Assembly (NCBI RefSeq): GCF_900496995.4
Contig: NC_044009.1
Span: 51,896,505-51,960,504, forward strand
Source of the DNA: Aquila chrysaetos chrysaetos
Taxonomy: Eukaryota; Chordata; Aves; Accipitriformes; Accipitridae
Length of the DNA stretch: 64,000 bases
Direction: 5' to 3'
In this document: in pieces, positions 39,001 to 45,900 of the stretch
Layout: every line of letters starts with the position of its first letter
How positions within the stretch are numbered: position 1 is the stretch's first letter
Position numbers and translations under genes: made by a program
Notes under the pieces: model-generated
What the model was told of the DNA's origin: nothing
Database searches by the model: none
What the model saw: the letters and a program-made list of their open reading frames with translations, nothing else

Positions 39001-40232
39001 AAGATGCAGAAAAGCCTGTAAATAATGTAGAGGATAAATCTCTTTCTGTAGATGAAGAAAAACTTGCAACAGGTACCTATTGCCTGCTTTTTGCTTGGGA
39101 TCTGGATGTTTCTGCTGTTTGGCTGCTTTCATTCTCTCCTAATGGGAATGCTGGATCTTTTGGGGGGTTGTTTTTGAGAGAGAGTGTGTTAATAGCCAAT
39201 ATTAGCACATTAGATGGGTGTTTGAGTTAGCCACTTTATGAAGCTCTGTAGCAGTGGCTTTTTAAAACTTCTTACATATTTTGAGGTAAAGATGCTGCTT
39301 TTCCCTAAACAAGCTTGCATAAGTATGTGAAGAACAAGTTAGGCAGGGCTTTAAGTACTTAATTTTCTGAATCTCAACAGGGTATGTCTCCTGAGCTGCT
39401 TAATACTGTAGTAACTGCTGTGGTTCTGGGCACACAGAAACAAGCAAGATGAAGCAGAGAGAGTTATGTGGTGCCTCATCCTGAGGGGGGTGGGACAGGA
39501 GAGGGGTGATTCCCTGGATACCCATTTTGGATTTGGGTGCCTAGATTTTTATTTGAATTCTCCTGGGCATTTGGGGAGTTTGGCCTGATAGCTCAAACAG
39601 GAATCCATATTTGTTCTTCCTACAAGATACTTGAAGCATTTGGTTAACTGGAGAACAAAGAACTCAGGAGTAACTTCTCCTCAGCTGTCCAGTTTAAAAG
39701 TTGGACTTTGGGATAACACGTCTCGAAGAACACTGGCAGTATCTGACTAGGATCAAATACTTTAATTTCTGTCCTTAGTTTTATTGTAGAATTGTGATCA
39801 AATATAATGAAAGTCACCATAAAGAAGGGTAGCGTGGAGTGCTGAGGGCTGCCTTTGTCAGAAGCTCTCATACTATGCGGAACAAATACTTTGTAGACTG
39901 CTTGAATATGTTATTTTGTACAAAAGCTGTACCATTCTGCTGCAACATAATTCTGCTTAGATTTAAATCCAAACGCACAGGCTGCACTGCCCTACTTTTC
40001 TTCCTTTTCAGATTTGATTGAACCTGTTGTCGTGAATACAAATGACCAGCCCACAGCAGATCTTCTGAGCCAGATTGATGCACTTGCTGCTCAGCTGACC
40101 TCCGAAGATCTTCACAGCTATTCAGGGAGCCAACTTTTTGAGATGCAAGAAAAACTGGTTGGCATGACAAACTGTATCATGAAGAACCTGCAGTCCCGCT
40201 GGAAATCCCCACCCCATGAAAGTTCCGATTAG
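4249..40232 (+). CDS. RIF1: RIF1, complete gene (35 coding exons, 2330 aa)
   Basis: RIF1 is a nuclear scaffold that brings PP1 to chromatin to restrain origin firing, sets replication timing, and works downstream of 53BP1 in double-strand break repair choice. Exon junctions close in frame throughout (6993 nt including stop; the human protein is about 2470 aa from memory). Residues 1 to about 1000 form the alpha-helical HEAT-type N-terminus, close to human (for example [35 protein letters not shown]). Residues 1133-2058 are one large, disordered, Ser/Glu/Lys-rich exon. PP1-docking motifs SILK (2038-2041) and RVSF (2061-2064) follow, then the optional 26-aa S/K cassette (2106-2131) and the C-terminal DNA-binding region (about 2165-2225). 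The last part is the conserved tail with [19 protein letters not shown]. Start: the ATG at 4249 aligns with the human N-terminus (PLLETLEDP). Confidence 0.97.
4356..5765 (+). other. RIF1 intron 1
   Basis: A 1410-bp intron. It begins in the CpG island (17-G run at 4688-4704) and becomes AT-rich after about 4900. No repeat family was recognised. Confidence 0.85.
5766..5844 (+). CDS. RIF1: RIF1 coding exon 2 (aa 36-62)
   Basis: Encodes [10 protein letters not shown] to CKVFK; donor gtatgt. Confidence 0.93.
6527..6623 (+). CDS. RIF1: RIF1 coding exon 3 (aa 63-94)
   Basis: [20 protein letters not shown] matches human [19 protein letters not shown]. The preceding 682-bp intron holds nothing recognised. 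Confidence 0.95.
7064..7694 (-). mobile_element. CR1 LINE 3'-end fragment, interrupted by LTR
   Basis: The minus-strand CR1 tail is recognisable as aatcataggatggtttggg and ttggaagggacc on the left (7064-7102). It resumes as aaaggtcatctagtccaacc after the LTR (7673-7694). Confidence 0.8.
7103..7672. mobile_element. Solo LTR of an endogenous retrovirus, copy 1
   Basis: A 570-bp element that starts TGTTGTGGTTTAACCCCAGC and ends in TGCA, with no internal retroviral sequence. Flanking 5-bp target duplications are aaagc (7098-7102) and aaagg (7673-7677), one mismatch. A closely related copy lies at 17712-18272. A 5-bp duplication suggests an ERVL-like family (inference). It is probably the product of LTR-LTR recombination. 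Confidence 0.85.
9212..9342 (+). CDS. RIF1: RIF1 coding exon 4 (aa 95-138)
   Basis: TEIHDLLSM to FPSEIVKKE, including the near-invariant [11 protein letters not shown]. Confidence 0.95.
9786..9880 (+). CDS. RIF1: RIF1 coding exon 5 (aa 139-169)
   Basis: [12 protein letters not shown] to EALNVIIR; donor gtacgt. The 443-bp intron before it holds nothing recognised. Confidence 0.94.
9881..11839 (+). other. RIF1 intron 5
   Basis: A 1959-bp AT-rich intron with short TA-rich runs near 10830-10875. No mobile element was recognised. Confidence 0.8.
11840..12029 (+). CDS. RIF1: RIF1 coding exon 6 (aa 170-233)
   Basis: [19 protein letters not shown] to [11 protein letters not shown] and HLMTT. One of the most conserved HEAT segments. 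Confidence 0.96.
12030..14408 (+). other. RIF1 intron 6
   Basis: A 2379-bp intron, mostly occupied by a decayed antisense CR1 copy (about 12414-14045). The remaining flanks hold nothing recognised. Confidence 0.85.
12414..14045 (-). mobile_element. Decayed CR1 LINE, antisense, including ORF2 remnants
   Basis: Reading the minus strand from right to left gives degraded CR1 ORF2. The end of the reverse-transcriptase protein is recognisable ([20 protein letters not shown], 12438-12647). Further right, the frames resemble RT sequence only at DNA level. Stops and frameshifts are frequent, so the copy is inactive. A T/G-rich patch at 13597-13640 interrupts it. Confidence 0.7.
14409..14501 (+). CDS. 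RIF1: RIF1 coding exon 7 (aa 234-264)
   Basis: [10 protein letters not shown] to FVKLLGK, phase 0-0, 93 nt. Confidence 0.95.
14594..14732 (+). CDS. RIF1: RIF1 coding exon 8 (aa 265-310)
   Basis: [20 protein letters not shown] to [10 protein letters not shown]. Confidence 0.96.
14826..14925. repeat. Palindromic (TA)n/(GTATAC)-type microsatellite
   Basis: Repeated tatatac / catagtggtatat words, about 100 bp, largely self-complementary. Confidence 0.75.
15358..15432. repeat. 38-bp direct tandem duplication
   Basis: Two copies starting gtcatttgttctga at 15358 and 15396, with only a few differences. Confidence 0.85.
16098..16249 (+). CDS. RIF1: RIF1 coding exon 9 (aa 311-361)
   Basis: [20 protein letters not shown] to LPANFEQ, nearly identical to human. 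Confidence 0.96.
16250..17038 (+). other. RIF1 intron 9
   Basis: A 789-bp AT-rich intron in which nothing was recognised. Confidence 0.8.
17039..17159 (+). CDS. RIF1: RIF1 coding exon 10 (aa 362-401)
   Basis: [15 protein letters not shown] to ATPAQKS. A less conserved linker that is shorter than the human equivalent. Confidence 0.92.
17311..17635 (-). mobile_element. CR1 LINE 3' end, antisense
   Basis: Starts ttcatagaatcctagaatgg and tttgggttggaaggg. The minus-strand frame at 17400-17621 reads the CR1 ORF2 C-terminus ([17 protein letters not shown], then [11 protein letters not shown]). It is better preserved than the copy in intron 6, so probably younger. Confidence 0.9.
17712..18272. mobile_element. 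Solo LTR of an endogenous retrovirus, copy 2
   Basis: A 561-bp element starting TGTTGTGG and ending GGACA, flanked by perfect 5-bp target duplications aatgt (17707-17711 and 18273-18277). Same family as 7103-7672. There is no coding interior. Confidence 0.9.
18661..18834 (+). CDS. RIF1: RIF1 coding exon 11 (aa 402-459)
   Basis: [14 protein letters not shown] to [16 protein letters not shown] and QNKLVLSL. Confidence 0.95.
19088..19198 (+). CDS. RIF1: RIF1 coding exon 12 (aa 460-496)
   Basis: [14 protein letters not shown] to IAIGKEIP; matches human [17 protein letters not shown]. Confidence 0.94.
19446..19508 (+). CDS. RIF1: RIF1 coding exon 13 (aa 497-517)
   Basis: A 63-nt exon, [20 protein letters not shown], with acceptor ttttgtag and donor gtaaaa. 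The weakest match among the N-terminal exons, but its phases fit both neighbours. Confidence 0.88.
19509..20433 (+). other. RIF1 intron 13
   Basis: A 925-bp intron with a T-run near 19531-19546. No repeat family was recognised. Confidence 0.8.
20434..20534 (+). CDS. RIF1: RIF1 coding exon 14 (aa 518-551)
   Basis: [20 protein letters not shown] to LPVQKIL. Confidence 0.94.
20963..21049 (+). CDS. RIF1: RIF1 coding exon 15 (aa 552-580)
   Basis: [20 protein letters not shown] to DMDLLN, phase 0-0. The preceding 428-bp intron is plain. Confidence 0.95.
21050..22746 (+). other. RIF1 intron 15
   Basis: A 1697-bp intron with a C-run at about 22147-22162. No mobile element was recognised. Confidence 0.8.
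22747..22820 (+). CDS. RIF1: RIF1 coding exon 16 (aa 581-604)
   Basis: [20 protein letters not shown] to VTDE; human [19 protein letters not shown]. Confidence 0.95.
22929..23109 (+). CDS. RIF1: RIF1 coding exon 17 (aa 605-665)
   Basis: [20 protein letters not shown] to [10 protein letters not shown]. Confidence 0.96.
23110..24170 (+). other. RIF1 intron 17
   Basis: A 1061-bp intron with a C-rich/A-run patch at 23155-23192. Nothing else was recognised. Confidence 0.8.
24171..24278 (+). CDS. RIF1: RIF1 coding exon 18 (aa 666-701)
   Basis: [20 protein letters not shown] to FPFQEFPQ, 36 codons, phase 0-0. Confidence 0.96.
24517..24666 (+). CDS. RIF1: RIF1 coding exon 19 (aa 702-751)
   Basis: [20 protein letters not shown] to [12 protein letters not shown]; nearly identical to human. 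Confidence 0.96.
24667..26085 (+). other. RIF1 intron 19
   Basis: A 1419-bp intron. An aagcaagcaagcaattatt element is duplicated at 25478-25520, and a (TG)n tract lies at 25943-25958. Confidence 0.8.
26086..26185 (+). CDS. RIF1: RIF1 coding exon 20 (aa 752-784)
   Basis: [20 protein letters not shown] to KYQPKNR; donor gtaaga. Confidence 0.93.
26186..27356 (+). other. RIF1 intron 20
   Basis: A 1171-bp AT-rich intron ending in a long T-tract before the acceptor ttatgttag. No repeat family was recognised. Confidence 0.8.
27357..27621 (+). CDS. RIF1: RIF1 coding exon 21 (aa 785-872)
   Basis: [20 protein letters not shown] to [12 protein letters not shown]. Confidence 0.95.
27622..29381 (+). 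other. RIF1 intron 21
   Basis: A 1760-bp intron holding a GC/CpG-rich patch (27900-28080). Three CACGTG E-boxes lie in or near it, at 27995, 28066 and 28238. A short ggataggacaggataggat repeat lies at 28621-28640. Confidence 0.8.
27995..28243. promoter_or_regulatory. Three-E-box CpG patch (putative enhancer)
   Basis: CACGTG at 27995-28000, 28066-28071 and 28238-28243. The first two sit in a CpG-rich patch inside an AT-rich intron. The word binds bHLH factors such as MYC/MAX, USF or CLOCK/BMAL1. Activity is inferred only. Confidence 0.4.
29382..29424 (+). CDS. RIF1: RIF1 coding exon 22 (aa 873-887)
   Basis: A 43-nt microexon, [15 protein letters not shown]; human KLDEVPKVYSCLNNK. Confidence 0.94.
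29764..29966 (+). CDS. RIF1: RIF1 coding exon 23 (aa 888-954)
   Basis: [20 protein letters not shown] to LTYPEEL. The preceding 339-bp intron is plain. Confidence 0.96.
29976..30004 (+). repeat. 29-nt poly(T) just after the exon 23 donor
   Basis: An uninterrupted T run starting 9 nt after the exon end. Confidence 0.9.
30154..30253 (+). CDS. RIF1: RIF1 coding exon 24 (aa 955-988)
   Basis: [20 protein letters not shown] to CSGPFSDV. Confidence 0.95.
30626..30769 (+). CDS. RIF1: RIF1 coding exon 25 (aa 989-1036)
   Basis: [20 protein letters not shown] to QVTSAK. The preceding 372-bp intron is plain. Confidence 0.93.
30770..31512 (+). other. RIF1 intron 25
   Basis: A 743-bp intron in which nothing was recognised. 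Confidence 0.8.
31513..31655 (+). CDS. RIF1: RIF1 coding exon 26 (aa 1037-1083)
   Basis: [10 protein letters not shown] to [20 protein letters not shown] and HQKEVLRSK. The donor gtctgt is weak, but it is the only one that keeps the frame into [10 protein letters not shown]. Confidence 0.93.
31656..32667 (+). other. RIF1 intron 26
   Basis: A 1012-bp intron. It contains a perfect 16-bp inverted repeat at 31701-31733. A 156-codon minus-strand open frame (32041-32511) shows no recognisable features. Confidence 0.8.
31701..31733. repeat. Perfect 16-bp inverted repeat with 1-nt centre
   Basis: Left arm ATTGAAGTTATGTCAA (31701-31716), central A (31717), and the exact reverse complement at 31718-31733, beginning 45 nt after the exon 26 donor. 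Confidence 0.95.
32668..32757 (+). CDS. RIF1: RIF1 coding exon 27 (aa 1084-1113)
   Basis: [20 protein letters not shown] to QSQEYP. Confidence 0.94.
32839..32893 (+). CDS. RIF1: RIF1 coding exon 28 (aa 1114-1132)
   Basis: [18 protein letters not shown], 55 nt; the phase fits both sides. Confidence 0.9.
32894..34194 (+). other. RIF1 intron 28
   Basis: A 1301-bp intron with an A-run at 34010-34027. No repeat family was recognised. Confidence 0.8.
34195..36972 (+). CDS. RIF1: RIF1 coding exon 29, giant disordered exon (aa 1133-2058)
   Basis: A single 2778-nt exon encoding a low-complexity, Ser/Glu/Lys-rich region without globular domains, as in human RIF1. Islands matching the remembered human protein stand out. 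They are: [20 protein letters not shown] (from 34522); SKENTPPE, with a KEN-box word (35014-35037); RRSSRRRSE (35113-35139); [16 protein letters not shown] (about 35500-35550); a basic/Cys stretch [19 protein letters not shown] (about 36055-36111); and the PP1-binding SILK at 36910-36921. Frequent SQ/TQ and SP/TP sites fit ATM/ATR and CDK regulation. The donor after NK is gtattg. Confidence 0.97.
37501..37641 (+). CDS. RIF1: RIF1 coding exon 30 with PP1-docking RVSF (aa 2059-2105)
   Basis: [20 protein letters not shown] to NIQAK. RVSF lies at 37507-37518, 20 residues after SILK ends, the tandem arrangement that recruits PP1 in vertebrate RIF1. The preceding 528-bp intron holds nothing recognised. 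Confidence 0.96.
37910..37987 (+). CDS. RIF1: RIF1 coding exon 31, optional S/K cassette (aa 2106-2131)
   Basis: Exactly 78 nt, phase 0-0, [20 protein letters not shown] then SSKKCL. It corresponds to the 26-residue Ser/Lys cassette that is alternatively spliced in human RIF1 (long versus short isoforms). Skipping keeps the frame. Confidence 0.93.
38080..38195 (+). CDS. RIF1: RIF1 coding exon 32 (aa 2132-2169)
   Basis: [20 protein letters not shown] to LPQITSNI; it begins the C-terminal domain. Confidence 0.95.
38557..38710 (+). CDS. RIF1: RIF1 coding exon 33, C-terminal DNA-binding region (aa 2170-2221)
   Basis: [20 protein letters not shown], then [20 protein letters not shown] and YHEQQ. 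This is the conserved CTD helix-hairpin-like segment. The first, split codon reads Cys where I recall Trp in mammals. The preceding 361-bp intron is plain. Confidence 0.95.
38964..39072 (+). CDS. RIF1: RIF1 coding exon 34 (aa 2222-2257)
   Basis: [20 protein letters not shown] to DEEKLAT. Confidence 0.93.
39073..40011 (+). other. RIF1 intron 34
   Basis: A 939-bp intron in which nothing was recognised. Confidence 0.8.
40012..40232 (+). CDS. RIF1: RIF1 terminal coding exon 35 (aa 2258-2330)
   Basis: [20 protein letters not shown] to [19 protein letters not shown] and [15 protein letters not shown], stop TAG at 40230-40232. This tail helps form the BLM-interacting/oligomerising end of RIF1 in mammals. 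Confidence 0.96.
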
Positions 40233-41109
40233 TTGTTTATCGTTTCTAAGTAAGGAGGATTTTGTTACAAAAATTTTCCCAAAAAACTGCTTTTCTTACT
40301 GGTGAATTACTCCTTAAAGTGTGCGTCTTGTACTATAGAAGATTTTTTTTTTTTAACACCTATATGAGCGAAAGGTATTGTGGGTTTTTTTTCTCGGGGT
40401 TTTTTTGTCATTGTTGTTCTAATTTGTGGGATTGTTTATTCCCTATTAGAGGTATTTGTATTGGATTGCTATGCATATTTCTTTCACTACCTGAAAGAAA
40501 ACTTCATAAAGTTGTGCAATAGCAAAGACTGTGAAACCAAACCAACAGAGTAGTTAAATTATTTTTTCAAATCTGAAGTGTTCTTACTGCTGCAAACTCT
40601 TACTATTTGGTAAGAGATAGATCTTGCAGCTCTGTTCATCTGCTGCCCCTGTTTGTTTCCTTTTAAGTTGCTGAAACTCTGACAGGCAGTGGCTCTCTTT
40701 TCAGCACCATTTTATATTGAGATAAGCTGTGCTTACTTCCTTACGGCAGCAACGGTCCGGGAACCTGGTATTTGACAACTGGATGACATCTATTTTTGCA
40801 TGTATTTTTGTAAGAATCGCACTAAGCAGCTGATAATGAAATGTACCCTTACAGGTAAAAGACTTTGCAAAACTTCTCAGGCTTTTTCCCATGTTCTTTG
40901 CTTGCAGTAGTTCTCCTTCTGTGGAGAAGACTTTTTCCTTGGGGAAATGAATGGAATTGATAAGAGCTCATTGTATATTATGTACAGACTTATCATGGCA
41001 AATGTTGGTTAGTAATTTATGATCTTGAGTTTTAATTGCATGGAATGCATTGCTGCTTCTCAGAGACCTTTCAGAGAGAGTTCTCGGGTTTTACTCTGGA
41101 AGTCTGATC

Positions 41110-41117
41110 TGTATATA
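41110..41117 (+). promoter_or_regulatory. RIF1: Pumilio response element (TGTATATA)
   Basis: An exact UGUANAUA match about 80 nt before the RIF1 poly(A) signal. Confidence 0.5.
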
Positions 41118-41194
41118 TTGTACTGTAGCTATCAAAACGGACGTTTATTGAAAGGAGTTGCTGCAGGTGGTTTTAGAACTTAAAAACATGGGCA

Positions 41195-41200
41195 AATAAA
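41195..41200 (+). promoter_or_regulatory. RIF1: RIF1 poly(A) signal (AATAAA)
   Basis: Followed 20-45 nt later by a GT-rich stretch (ttgttagtgttgtagtttgg from 41220), the usual downstream element. Confidence 0.8.
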
Positions 41201-41224
41201 ACAGCAAATAGTTCCCAAACTTGT

Positions 41225-42079
41225 TAGTGTTGTAGTTTGGTGGTTTTGGGTTGAGTTGTTTTTCCCCCTTCAGATCTGCTTAGCCTTCCCTCAGCATTGC
41301 TTTGGATTCACGAGGTTAGAAGGCACCTTGGAAAGTCATCGCTGCTGCTCTTAAGGTAGGAGCAGGTCCTCAAGGACATGGTAGTATCTTGTCAGCAGGA
41401 CTCTAGATACTCTTTGCCCTGTTCCTGCATCTCATGAAGCAAATGAACAGGACAAAGAGGTGTCTTGGAGCTATAATGTGAACAGTGCCAGTGATGAGTT
41501 GTCTGCAGGTTTTCTGGTTTTCTTGAAAATGTTATTTTGATTCCAAATCTGCCTCTTTAGGTTTGTTTTGTATCCAGTGACCTGCACAGATAAGGATGTT
41601 CCTAATGCATCTCAAAAGGGTGCTAATGTCTTTGTTTAACTAACACCCTTCAGTGCTGGCAATTCTGAATCCTGCTTTGAGGAAGGATGGTTCCCTTTCA
41701 AGCTGGTGGTGTACACCATGATGTGCTGTGATTCCCCTTGAACAAAGGTCCTCAGAGTTAATGTTGCAACTCTACTGTTAACTTGTTCTTAACCTTTAGT
41801 CTATCATCTTGGACACAGTATACAGTGATTTCTTACTTCTTCTTTTCTTGGAGACTGGCTGGTACCAGATGCTTCAGCAGATGAGGCAGGTACCCACTGT
41901 TCAGGTATGACACAGTTTGTCCAGTTCCTTCACAGCCCTTCTGAGTTCGACTTCTGTTGTGGCTGTTGCATCCCCCATCACCTTCTGGGTTCTTTCCCTT
42001 TCTCAATACAGTTTTCTGAACAAAGCCAGTTTGTTGTGAGATTGAATCCTGCTCTTCAGCATGAGTGAATACATCAAAC
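41225..42079. other. Convergent RIF1-NEB intergenic gap
   Basis: About 0.85 kb between the two predicted cleavage sites. A stretch near 41310-41345 (ggttagaaggcaccttgg) may be a very old antisense CR1 3' end. Nothing else was recognised. Confidence 0.5.
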
Positions 42080-42804
42080 ATACTGCAGAAACATTAGCTT
42101 TATTGAGTCACTAATTTACAAGTAATAACAGCTTTTGACCCCAGAACAGTTGCATGGAAAACACATGCATAACAGCTCAGCAAGCAGGAGGAGAGGCTTT
42201 TGGTTTTGGGTTGGTTGGTTTGTCACCCCTGCTAAACATTGATTTGAGATACTAAGCTTAAATGTTGCTTATATGGAAAAGAAGTGAATACATTCAAACA
42301 GTTTAGAATAGACCATAAAAATACTCTCTTTATGGGAGAATGAATAAAGTAATACGTGGGAGTCTTAGTCTTACGTACATGTATAGGTGATAGAATTTCA
42401 GAAATGCTGAACTGGATTGCAGTTGTAGCATAGTTAAACATTGTGATGGTATGTGATGTTGAAATGTTTGAAAGTCCAGGCAATGTTTAAAATTTTTTTT
42501 TTTTTTTTTTTGATACTGGAAGAAATACAGTTCTCATGAGCAATGCCTAGTGGTGTGTTTACAGGTAATTCTCAAAAACATTTTTCAAGGATGTTTCAAG
42601 ACTGTTTTGCTCTGCAGTTACTTTTTTTTTTTCCCAGTTTGGTTTTTTTTTGCCCACATCACGGTTCATAAGGCACTATCAACATGGAAGACAGTAAGGC
42701 ACTTTTTCCAAAGTGTTACAAACCCTTTTCTAAGGCTTACATTTTAAGAAGTGCCGGCATGTCTGTGCCATGCAGATACGCTTTATGGAAAGACGTGCTT
42801 TGGT
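42080..42804 (-). other. NEB: NEB 3'UTR
   Basis: About 725 nt from the nebulin stop to the predicted cleavage site, with a poly(T) run on the plus strand at about 42489-42511. Confidence 0.7.
42099..42104 (-). promoter_or_regulatory. NEB: NEB poly(A) signal (AATAAA on minus strand)
   Basis: TTTATT on the plus strand. It is followed on the minus strand by a TG-rich stretch (tatgtttgatgta). Confidence 0.65.
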
Positions 42805-42978
42805 TTAGACAGCTTCTACGTAGTTGGCTGGCAGCATGCCAGTCTTGCCGGTTCTCTGGACAGTCCCATACATCCAGCCTTCATCAATTGCTTGTACGTT
42901 TACAATTGTGTCACCATCTTTGAAGGAAACCTCATCAGCATCAGCTGCCATATAGTCATACATGGCCCGGTAGGTCTT
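42805..42978 (-). CDS. NEB: NEB terminal exon: SH3 domain and stop
   Basis: 57 codons plus TAA (minus strand, 42807-42805). [30 protein letters not shown] and [16 protein letters not shown]-like, Trp and PxxY signature residues of an SH3 fold that binds proline-rich Z-disc ligands. Confidence 0.97.
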   Translation of the reverse strand, partial: KTYRAMYDYMAADADEVSFKDGDTIVNVQAIDEGWMYGTVQRTGKTGMLPANYVEAV

Positions 42979-45900
42979 CTGTTGGTTTTAAGAAAGGAGA
43001 GGGAGGGGGCAAAAAAATGAGACACATTTATATACCCCTGCTGTCAGCACTGACAGCCATAGCTGTTGGCAAGAATCAAAATCTAAGAGCAGGCTAAGGG
43101 CAAGTTAGGTTTTGACTCATTTCAGTATGCTGAAAGTATGACTGATGGTAGTGCCTGGGTGGTCTTTTCAGTCTTGTTTCAGATCACAAAAGGTTCCTTC
43201 TCAATAACTAAGTACCTTAGTTACCTGGAGTACCACAGTACCTTAGGTTAGAGCCTGTCTGTTTTAGTGACACTGAAGCTGAACAAAATGTTTTTAGAGT
43301 GTATATGAGCAGTATCGGCTCCAGGTAGTTCCAGCCATAACTTTAAGGTGTTGCCTCCCAGCAAATCTTGTGGGGAGGTGATGCTATATCCATTGTCATA
43401 TATATACTCTATGACTCAATCTCAGGAGTAGGAAGAAGTGTTAATGTAAAGTTTTCAAGAACAGGTGAGGGTCTATCCCACTTCAGTGAATCTGTTACTC
43501 CTTCACCTGGTTTTGTACCAAGCTTCAGCCCAATGGGTTCTCAATCCTGGATTAACATCATCTGCGTGATGGAGCATGCACCACCAGCTACTGGAGACCT
43601 CCAGGGCTGTGCACCGTTGGTAGGTACTCAGATTAACTCCTGCCGCAAGCGTGGGATTGTGTGTCTTAATACAACCGATCAATGCTACTTACACCAGCAG
43701 TAGAGGGGTGAGAAGGAACCGATGATACTGTTGTTTGCTGGGTGGCAACTGACGATGACCGTTGCTGTGGTAACTCTACGGTTTTAGCATGTTTGTAGCC
43801 CACTACAAAAGGAAAATACATTGTGTGTTGTTTATTGCAGAACTGGCAATAGGGTTAGATTGCTCTGAATAAAGATCAGGGGATAGGTCATTAGGTGGGT
43901 CAAATCTGCCTTTTACCTACTGAAATACAACTAACAGATGTAAAGTTAAGTCCATAACTCAATGTTTTGCAGGTGTAATTTTGTGCTTTTTTTCCTGGCT
44001 AAAGGAATTACTGAACGTGAGCCAGTGACCAGTACTGCCTTGCCTGATGGTCTGGATACCATTTGCCCTCATATGTGAATAAATGGCATGTTTGTTCTCC
44101 TCGTACCTGTTGTAGTTGTGGCAAAGAAGCCCCCGTTGCTGTAGTAGGACAAATGTTGATCAGCGCCGTCCGAGGGTTCGGATTTTTCATCGCCACCACT
44201 CAGGCTCAAGGCACTGGCAGAGCGGGAATGCTCCCGGCTGCGGCGCTGGGCTTGGACTGCAAGGAGAAGGCAGTGGGAAGTGATTCATGGCTTTGTTTTG
44301 TACAGAGAAACATGCATAAAAATACACGTGTGTACACACGTATATACAAGTTACTTTATACATATACACATATATGTGTGCATACATATTCTGTAAAAAT
44401 AACCAAAGCACTCTACCCTTCTTACCATACCCATAGAAGTGGTTGTATTGAGTAGAAAACTGACCCAGGCCCCATGCATGCTAAGCAGAATTGGTTACTG
44501 TGTTTTACAGTTTATGGCAAAAAGTGAATTAATCACAGTCTATTTAAAAGGCACAGTTACTATGTCCCTGTTATCTTTAATATTCAGAATTTTCTTTTTT
44601 CTTTCTCCAACCTTCTTCCCTTTTAGTGCTAGCTACTTTGAAAATTTTTATTCCAGTTATTCCATGCTTTTCTTCATCAGCTGACACAAATCTGAGCCAT
44701 GCCTGAAACTGTGTTTTCCATCATTCAGGATGCATCTCTTCTCAAACAATTACCAGGAAAGGAGTTTAAAAAAAAAAGTAACTGAGGAGCGGTAGTTTTA
44801 GTTATTTAAAAAGGAAGCACATGTTACAAGTAAGCAACTGGATCATGCTATCTGTGTATCATATAAACAATGCTCTTCATGCCTGTATTAGATCACTTGT
44901 ATATAGTAGTAAGATTAACAATGTATTTTTTTGAGAAATAGCTATATTAAACATCTAGCTACATTTATGTATGCTGCTGAAGAAGAGCTATAGACAACTT
45001 CTCCTCTAGTTACCATTAATTCTCACAAGAACTGTGTCCCTGTGTAACTGTTGAAATCTCAGCTCCGTTTAACAAGGTGTGAAGTCCGCGTGTAAGTCTG
45101 CACCTGCGTTCTTGCATACGTAAGGCGCTAAGCTGTGCTTTAGTATCCCCAAACTATCAGTTTTAGTGATTGCACGTGCACAAGTATAAAACCTATTTTG
45201 CACAAACAGTACAGCCTATGGAACAAACCAGAGATCATATGTAAGCTTCTGGACTGAATATTGTCTTCTGCTGGGTCGTAGTCAAAGACTGACCCGGGAT
45301 TAGTGCGCCACACACGAAGACCTGTAAGAGAAATAGCATTTTCTGAGGAGAAGCTGTAGCTCAAGCAGCTTTTTAGAGCTTGAGCAGCACATGTCTGTCC
45401 TGAATCAGAGTAAAAGTGTATCAGAAAAGTGAAAGCAGTATTTCATAAATCTGTGTTTCTCAAATCTATAGCACAGATTAGGCTTTTTTTTTTTTAATTT
45501 AATCTACGTCAGGTAAGCCAAGATATTTCTCTAGTATGCATAGAGAAGAAGTTAAAAATGTAAGAAAGAAATGTAAGTCTAGGGTTAGATTATAAAGTTG
45601 GGCAGAATGGGACAGGCAGACCACAGGTGATTTACAGCTGCTATAAGAGAATATTTTCAAAACGGACTTTTTATGAAACATCATCTCTAAGTAATGACAA
45701 ATTTGAATTGATATGGCTGAGCTTAAATAAAACAACTCAGCAAGGTCAGCTTGTGTTTTGTACAAACGTAGTACTTGGGTGATTATAAAACCTAGGTTCT
45801 GCTTACCTGTGAGATTCTCTTGATCCTGGTCCACGCGCTTTCGCTCCATTTCTACTACTCGCCTTTGAATGCCCCTATAGCTAATGTCACTGAAGTCCTG

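Larger units (their letters stand above)
40233..41220 (+). other. RIF1: RIF1 3'UTR
   Basis: About 990 nt to the cleavage region after AATAAA at 41195. It includes a Pumilio-consensus UGUAUAUA at 41110-41117. Confidence 0.75.
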
